From: Laccaria trichodermophora
Lineage: Eukaryota; Basidiomycota; Agaricomycetes; Agaricales; Hydnangiaceae
Assembly: GCA_018417955.1 (NCBI GenBank)
Contig: JACTVC010000001.1
Coordinates: 4,278,001-4,342,000 of the forward strand
Direction of reading: 5' to 3'
DNA: 64,000 bases
Both the position numbers and the translations under genes were made by a program. This document shows, piece by piece, positions 57,903 through 64,000 of the stretch; the first letter of the stretch is position 1; every line of letters begins with the position of its first letter. The notes beneath the pieces are model-generated. The model was not told the origin of the DNA, did not search any database, and saw nothing but the letters and a program-made list of their open reading frames with translations.

Positions 57903-60900
57903 AATAAGTAAATCCATGTAGTAGTAAGTAACTAGTCATATGCCTTATGCCCTTGTTTAGTAAAAGATTTAGTGCTACAATTCTATTTGTCTGACCTACA
58001 GAAGGAGATTCAGGGTCCAAAATTAATTAACCAGAAGTTCTAGTGTTCAATTTCTGTTGATTCCAGTTGGATTCCTGTCGATTCCGGCCGGAATTCCAGG
58101 AATTCCAGGAATCCTACCGGAATTCCAGGAATCCTACCGGAATTCCAGGATTCCGGCCGGAATCCAAGGATTCCGCGGATTCCGGTAGGAATCAGTGGAG
58201 GAATGGAAAGTATTGACATCACCTGTAATCTGGCTGGTTATGTGGTTTGCATTGGTTCCTGGTGTAATGGCCACAGGCTCAACAACACCATTTCCTGATA
58301 TCCCATTTCAGGCTTTTAGTCAATTCATTTTGACAACATTTAACCCTGAAATCTCACTTGAAACTGTTCTGCTTGTCTTTTTTTCTTTAGTGGAAAATCC
58401 AGACTTGCTTAATTTACATGCATGTCAGAAACATCCAAAAGTCCTAAATGAAAAGAAAATTATTGCATCAAGTTGGATGAAATCACTGGGCCGTGCATTA
58501 AATGAACGACTGGATTCAGATCTCTCAATGCTATTTCAATCAAATGAATTTGTGCAAAATTCATGGGAAACTGCACTAGCTCTCAAGCTTGATGCATTTT
58601 CAGAGCTTCTTGGACTCACACCTTACAAACAAGGCGTTTTCAATAAAAAGCTGCAAAAGGTTTCTCAAAAGGCTATTGAGCCCATACAAATCATCTGTCC
58701 TATTGACATGGAGTGCAAAACTGCCTCATGTAACTCCCGACATATTGGAGTATATACTCGTCAATGAGATATGCCTCTGGTGACTTTGATTCGAGGATCT
58801 TCAATTTACAAGAATGTTGGTGTATTGACTGGAGAGTGTAAAACATGTCACTCAATGTATTATGCTGACCATCAAATACATCATAATCAAGGCAATCTGA
58901 CAGAAACATTCCTGAACTCTGCCAAATACCTCCAAATTGGAAGCAATATTTGGGTTGACACTATCTTTTCAAATGCTCTACTGAATGGCATGTACTCATT
59001 TCATGCATCTGCAAACACCTATACACAATATTGGAACAATAGCTTTGGAACTATTGACCCTCACAACACATTCAAAATTAGTCAAAAACAAATTTGGCAA
59101 GCTTTTGTACAGCATTCTATTAGAGATGTGGCTTCAACTTCAAATACTACATTTGAAACTCAACCTAATATTGCTATTGAAGACTTGACTCAACATGCCT
59201 TTGCTGTTCTTGGTAAGAATGGTGAAATACCAGGTGCAAGAGAACACACCTGCTCTGATTGTACAAAGCCTTTCAAACGAACAATGCAGGATACAGAGCG
59301 CATTCCAGGTACACTTGATGTTAATATGATAACTTTGGATGGTGTTGTTATGGGTCCACAGGTTTGTCTACCTTATTGAATTGAATTGAATTAAATTGAT
59401 CCCCTGCTTAGATTTGTGCTTTTGACAATTGTACTAATGACCTTCTTAATGCTCGTGGTGGTGCACTCTGTGCAACACATGAAGCTTTACTTGCAAATAA
59501 ATGTCGCATGGTTGGCTGTTCCAAAGAAAAGATACAAGGAACACAAGCTTGTAATGAGCATATGGCTGACTGGAAGAAAAGTGTTCAAGATCGCAGTAAA
59601 GCCACTATTAATGGTATTCGATGTGTTCTTCAATGTCCTGGTGAACATCAAGAATGGCAAAATATTCCTGATGCTGCTATTCAACAGCCACATGATGATG
59701 AGGTTGATGCAAATGAGGCTGAAAATCCTCAACCATCAATAAAGCGAAAGACATACTTCTCACCTAATCGTTCATATTGTGTTGAAACAGCATGTGCACC
59801 ATGTGGAGTTGTCATTGCATGGACCAAATTTCCAAAATCTGAATCTCCAACTAATATTCTTAATTGGCTTGATGAAATATTTCCTAACAAGGAGGATCGA
59901 CCTGCTTATATATGCATTGATAAAGCATGTCAAGTCTTCAAGACAGCTGTTGGAAGTACAAGGTGGAAAGATTGGACAGACACAACTCGGTTTATTGTTG
60001 ATACATATCACTATAACAATCACCGTGCCACAGATGAAATCTGTCGAAAATGGTGTAATCCTGCACCAAAAGATGGTAGTGCACCAAATCTTGTGGGGGA
60101 AAAAATTGATGAGGATGGAAATCTTATACAGTGGAGAGAATTTAACACCCAAGTCTGTGAACAGCTCAATGCATGGCTTGCTGGCTATGAATCTATTTTA
60201 AAGCGGATGACATCAAAAAACTTCAATTGGTTTATACATACTATGCTCATTTATCATGTCAAGCATGTCCTTGCTAAAATGGCATCTATGAATGGTGATG
60301 GATCAACAGATGAAGAAAACAGTGATGAGGAAAGTAGTAATGAAGAAAGCAGTGATGAGGAGGGCAGTGATGAGAAAAGCAGTGACAAGGACAGCAATGA
60401 GGAAGAAAGTGATGAGGAAAGTGATTCTACAAATAGCAGTGATTATGATATGCATCTTTCAGATTAAGTATATAATTAGTAGGAGTAATTACTGACAAAT
60501 TAGTTCCATGTCATTAGCTAGTCCAGCTTTGTTGTTAAGTACAGATAACAGTATAATTCCAGGGGAGTCCAGTTTTGTATTGAATACAGTTGGTAGTCCA
60601 GTGGAGTCCAGTTTTGTGTTGAGTACAGCAGTCAGTCCAGTGGAGTCCAGTCTAGTCCAGTTTTGTGTTGGACACAGTTGGCAGTCCAGTGGAGTCCAGT
60701 TTTGTGTTGGATACAGTTGGCAGTCCAGTGGAGTCCAGTTTTGTGTTGAGTACAGCAGTCAGTCCAGTGGAGTCCAGTCTAGTCCAGTTTTGTGTTACAT
60801 AGTCTCCAGTCCAGTGGGTGTCCAGCCCAGTCCAGTTTTGTGTTGGATAGTCCAGTCTCCAGTCCACTGGAGTCCAGTTTTGTGACAGTATGTCAATATA

Positions 60901-60993
60901 TAGTGAAGTCCAGTGAAGGCCAGTGGAAGCCAGTGGAGTCCAGTGGAATCCAGTGGAGTCCATGTGGATTGTGTGGGGGATGGTAAAGTATTG

Positions 60994-61311
60994 GAATTCT
61001 TGGCTAGGAGGTTTTGAGTCAATTCTTAAACGAATGAAAACTGGACATTTTGATTGGTTCTTGCACACTATGCTCTTTTATCATACTCAGCATGTTATCC
61101 GAAAACAAGCACAGCAGGAAGAGCCTCATCAAATTATTGAAATTGAGGATGATGAAGGAGAAGAGGCAGAGGAAAGTGTAGAAGTGGGACATTGGGCTGT
61201 TGAGGAAGATGACTGAAGTACTTAACTTGTGACAAGTGCCTTATGTAGTGTATCAAATGTGTGTGCTGATGTAAGTAGGCAACAAAATTCTAACCACATA
61301 ATGGACTGAAC
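60994..61311 (+). pseudogene. Duplicated last exon of the A transposase
   Basis: After the B-prime 3' end the sequence GAATTCTTGGCTAGG opens the exon reading WLGGFESILKRMKTGHFDWF to a stop at 61,216, followed by A 3' flank. It is the inverted duplicate of 18,923-18,614. Homology stops at 61,311. Confidence 0.85.
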
Positions 61312-61312
61312 G

Positions 61313-61753
61313 TGGAGTCCAGTCTAGTCCAGTTTTGTGTTGGACACAGTTGGCAGTCCAGTGGAGTCCAGTTTTGTGTTGGATACAGTTGGCAGTCCAG
61401 TGGAGTCCAGTTTTGTGTTGAGTACAGCAGTCAGTCCAGTGGAGTCCAGTCTAGTCCAGTTTTGTGTTGGATATAGTTGGCAGTCCAGTGGAGTCCAGTT
61501 TTGTGTTGAGTACAGCAGTCAGTCCAGTGGAGTCCAGTCTAGTCCAGTTTTGTGTTACATAGTCTCCAGTCCAGTGGGTGTCCAGCCCAGTCCAGTTTTG
61601 TGTTGGATAGTCCAGTCTCCAGTCCACTGGAGTCCAGTTTTGTGACAGTATGTCAATATATAGTGAAGTCCAGTGAAGGCCAGTGGAAGCCAGTGGAGTC
61701 CAGTGGAATCCAGTGGAGTCCATGTGGATTGTGTGGGGGATGGTAAAGTATTG
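61313..61753 (+). repeat. Extra copy of the B 3' end
   Basis: This repeats the B subterminal array and ends in GGGGGATGGTAAAGTATTG, the genuine B 3' terminus. It directly abuts receptor fragment 3. It has one more array unit than 60,640-60,993. It is probably the real terminus of another B insertion in the receptor locus. Confidence 0.8.
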
Positions 61754-62551
61754 ATTTCTGACAAAACATATGATGCTTCAGTTAGCCCAGCCTGTGATGC
61801 ATAATATAGTGGTTTAGCAATCTCATACCCCTTCATCCTGAAGAAGCACCTATCAATATCATGAATTTTAACCCAGTTCACAAAAGCATTATTTTCATCT
61901 GTCAGAAGCTTCATCATTAATACAAATATTGAAGATGACTGAGATTGACTCTTGCAACTAGAATGTGCATGTATGATTCAGTGTTCTGCAGCATATCTTG
62001 CAAGAGGGGAAGATACATCCAGATTTTTATCAAGTGGCTCAGATGTGTTGAATTGCAGAAGATAGGCCAGACAGATTTGAGATATGACAGAGTGAGATAG
62101 CTCCTCACTGAAACTAAAGTATCTGACTTGCTTCACATTATGGCTTTGAACATACTGAGATATGAGATATTCTTTGACTGAAAAGTGAGAAAGTTGGATA
62201 AAACCTATTTGATAGTTAGTGCTCATCTCAATCTGTTATTCTTCTAAGCCACACCTTCTGAGTTCATAATAAAACTAGAACACATTTTCAAGACATCCTT
62301 GATATCTTGAAGTTCATTATCAGAGTTGTACTCTGGTCCATTCTTAGCAGAAAGATCAACAGCAGAAGTTGCAGCCAGTTCTGTCAGTTTAAGTGGACGA
62401 ACAGCAAAAGACAGCCACTGTAGAAAGGTTTTAGCATAACCATGATCTTTTTCATTGATTCCCAGCAAGATTTGATCATAGGTTTTATCCAAACCCTGGG
62501 GTAAATTAGATAGCTGCTTTTTCAGATTAGTCTTAGTCCAGCACTTTTTAA
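61754..62551 (-). pseudogene. NACHT-ankyrin gene, fragment 3
   Basis: This matches 3,300-4,110 of the first locus: KTYDQILLGINEKDHGYAKT, then IGFIQLSHFSVKEYLIS, then YAAEH followed by a TGA where copy 1 has Trp. It contains no P-loop and no ankyrin array. It is bounded on the left by a B 3' terminus and on the right by the 5' terminus of F. Confidence 0.8.
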
Positions 62552-62863
62552 GAGGTCTTTACCTTCCCTGGGTTATTCTGTATGGATTCCATATGGAATC
62601 CATGGAATGAATGTTGGCTGAGGACCCAGCCATGTTCTTATTCCATAGACCTCATGGATTCCATATGGAATGACCATGGAATGGTCATGGAATGTTCAAT
62701 TCCATATGGACTCTAACACCACACCATATGGATTCCATTGGATTCCATATGAAATGCAGGTATATCCACATTGGATTCCATGGAGTAGTCCATATGGATT
62801 CCATGGATGACCATTATACCATTAGAATATAGTATTCATAGTCTCCTTACTTTATTTAAGGAT

Positions 62864-62943
62864 AAAAAAAATTTACATCAACAAGAATTAAATCTCAACC
62901 TCATCAGCAGTAGCAGCACTCAAGTCAACTGAGCCACAAGAGC
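62864..62943 (-). ncRNA. tRNA-like Pol III unit in element F
   Basis: On the minus strand the A box TGGCTCAGTTG (62,936-62,926) and B-box-like GATTTAATTC (62,894-62,885) are followed by TGTTGATGTAAA and a T8 run (62,871-62,864). It aligns with the element A unit and has the same outward direction and similar distance (about 310-390 bp) from the 5' terminus. Stems are degenerate. Confidence 0.5.
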
Positions 62944-63928
62944 ATTATTACATGACAAAGTAAAGGTAAGTATATACCACTTTGCATCATGTGGCATATC
63001 AAACGTGACAGCTGTGGCTGACGTGTTGCCACGTTGTTTCTTCCTCTCACCACCACCACCACCATCCACCCCACTGTCTCATGACAGCCATAGATGTAGT
63101 CCTAGCCCTACAAGGTGTGCATTTTCCTTGCACACCATTTGCCAACTGATGTGCAATGTCCTTTGCCTTCTTTTGCTTGCATTCTGCTCACTTTCAAAAA
63201 ATCATCCTGGGGGGTGAAAATTCAGTTTTTTTGGGTGAAATATCAATATCTGGCATCAGATATGATAGAAAAATCAAAAATAGCTTGCTAATGTTTGAAA
63301 TCTGTTCTATTTTTGGATCCAGCATGTTTGTGATATATAACAAATCTAAATATAGCTCAGATATGTTTTATGATATAAAATTCTTAGAAATGGTACATCC
63401 TGGGTCACCATTGATGATGTATCCTGTGTATGTTTCTCTTGCCAAAAAAGCATCCACATATGTTTTTTCCATGTCAAAATCCCTCTGAAAAAGCTGCATT
63501 TCACCAGAATATTTAAGTTGTGATAATTCTCATTTTTCTCCTTCAATTTTCTACTCAGAGCTACCAAGTGATGTAGAAATATATTTTCGATTTTTTCCAA
63601 AAATTTCCACCTCAATCAGAGATGTGGAGATGATGGATTCACAAGTCATTCTCTGGATGACCTTTTCCAGGTAACAAACAACTGTCAACAAAGGTAGCTT
63701 CTGAGCACTTTTGAGATTCCGCCGCAAACTCTAATTCTTTTTGGGAACTCACAGCCACCCGTTAAAAATAAAATGTCGGGATGCCCGCCCTCCTGTCTAA
63801 AACAAGCTCTCTGACCAACATTGTCATGTGACAAAATCCCTTACTTGAGCTCGCGTATATACCTGCTCTTGCTGGATCACTGAGCGCCTTTACTTATTTA
63901 TTCTATGAACCTTATTTACACATTTTAG

Positions 63929-64000
63929 ATGTCTTTTGGAAGCTTTCAGCTTGCGCATCCAGTTCACCCTGACCCTGGGATCCTCTCTGGAGGCTACACA
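63929..64000 (+). CDS. Start of an unidentified reading frame, cut by window end
   Basis: ATG at 63,929 opens MSFGSFQLAHPVHPDPGILS and stays open to the last base (24 codons). A TATA-like GTATATAC lies about 75 bp upstream (63,855-63,862). ATTTTAG directly before the ATG could also be a splice acceptor. Being about 1.4 kb inside element F, it may be its first coding exon. No homology is recognisable from so few residues. Confidence 0.35.
   Translation, partial: MSFGSFQLAHPVHPDPGILSGGYT

Larger units (their letters stand above)
56233..58215 (+). mobile_element. Element D: internally deleted KDZ element, TSD ACATCACC
   Basis: The 5' end reads GAGGTCTTTATTGTCCTCCA. The 3' end, reverse-complemented, reads CAATACTTTCCATTCCTCCA. 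ACATCACC is duplicated at 56,225-56,232 and 58,216-58,223 and occurs once at the empty site in B (28,235-28,242, complement). Length is 1,983 bp. Subterminal repeats use TTCCGGCCGGAATTCC words. It keeps the leader and the last transposase exon but has lost everything between, so it must be moved by a transposase supplied from elsewhere. Confidence 0.95.
53896..60467 (+). pseudogene. KDZ transposase of B-prime, interrupted by D
   Basis: My exon model is 53,896-54,281, 54,332-54,412, 54,485-55,026, 55,078-55,211, 55,271-55,989, 56,068-56,232 (then D), 58,224-59,361 and 59,412-60,467. The protein is the same as that of B. The joint 55,989/56,068 (GA|GTAAGT to TTTTTCAG) turns the apparent KSDKSDE stop into read-through to FLVKPHVMAISPL. 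The same TGA as in B is at 58,765-58,767. Cysteine motifs include ICPIDMECKTASC, CKTCHSMYY and HTCSDCTKPF. The DGVVMGPQ and YICIDKACQV motifs follow. Unlike A and C, the last two exons (FNTQVCEQLNAWLAGY) are already fused. Confidence 0.8.
52021..60993 (+). mobile_element. Element B-prime: inverted copy of B, interrupted by D
   Basis: This is nearly identical to B in opposite orientation. The part before D is 4,205 bp in both copies by my coordinates. The part after D differs in length by one 3-nt indel (an extra Thr codon in GSTTPFPDIPF). Its 5' terminal 208 bp are missing: homology begins at 52,021, matching 32,446. Its 3' end at 60,993 is followed by the same A-derived GAATTCTT and exon as in the first copy, so this is a segmental duplicate, not an independent insertion. 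Confidence 0.9.
62552..64000 (+). mobile_element. Element F: 5' part of another KDZ element
   Basis: The sequence starts GAGGTCTTTACCTTCCC immediately after the receptor fragment. Subterminal repeats use CCATATGGAATCC words (62,575-62,810). TGACGTGTTGCCACG at 63,019-63,033 matches the shared leader motif. No 3' terminus is seen before the window ends, and no transposase exon was found up to 63,900. The 63,040-63,900 stretch is AT-rich with no recognisable coding. Confidence 0.75.

Overview
The window looks like a transposon-dense region of a filamentous basidiomycete (mushroom-type) genome. Introns are short (about 50-80 bp) with GTAAGT/GTGAGT-type donors. There is a NACHT-ankyrin receptor gene, a Copia remnant, and several elements whose transposases match the cysteine-cluster plus Kyakuja-Dileera-Zisupton (KDZ) type described from mushroom-forming fungi. 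Nothing looks prokaryotic: there are no operons or ribosome-binding sites.

Layout. 1-2,050: decayed Copia sequence and a small inverted-repeat element. 2,079-5,810: a minus-strand NACHT-ankyrin gene. 5,830-14,600: higher-GC host-like sequence, with one clear multi-exon plus-strand gene (11,537-14,091) and poorly resolved spliced sequence before it. 14,643-43,372: one nested stack bounded by a 19-bp inverted repeat and an 8-bp target duplication (element I). Inside it lie a hAT-like element (H), KDZ element A (18,322-38,736), KDZ element B inside the last exon of A (18,932-32,654), KDZ element C inside the transposase gene of B (21,500-28,027), and separately element E (39,398-42,468), which carries a PEX19-like host fragment. 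43,381-44,750: a truncated second copy of the receptor gene. 44,770-51,889: an older repeat unit broken by foldback elements J and G, with a Tc1-type palindromic element inside G. 52,021-61,311: an inverted, almost identical second copy of B plus the tail of A, without C but carrying its own insertion D (56,233-58,215). 61,313-62,551: an extra copy of the B 3' end and a third receptor fragment. 62,552-64,000: the 5' part of KDZ element F and, at the edge, the start of an unidentified reading frame.

How it works together. The KDZ elements share termini: GAGGTCTTTA at the 5' end, CARTACTTTA at the 3' end, then TCCCCCAC, with 8-bp target duplications. Each lineage has a different short palindromic subterminal repeat, and most have a strand-asymmetric leader with a hairpin. 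In A, B and C what looks like two consecutive genes can be joined through a conserved phase-2 intron whose 5' splice site makes the apparent stop codon. The joined product has a disordered charged N-terminus, a helical region, hydrophobic membrane-like segments, cysteine clusters and the KDZ catalytic region. Only C looks close to intact. A and B carry stops, a deletion and insertions, D is an internal-deletion derivative, and E has no transposase. The nesting gives the relative order: I before A, A before B, B before the inverted duplication, and C and D after it.
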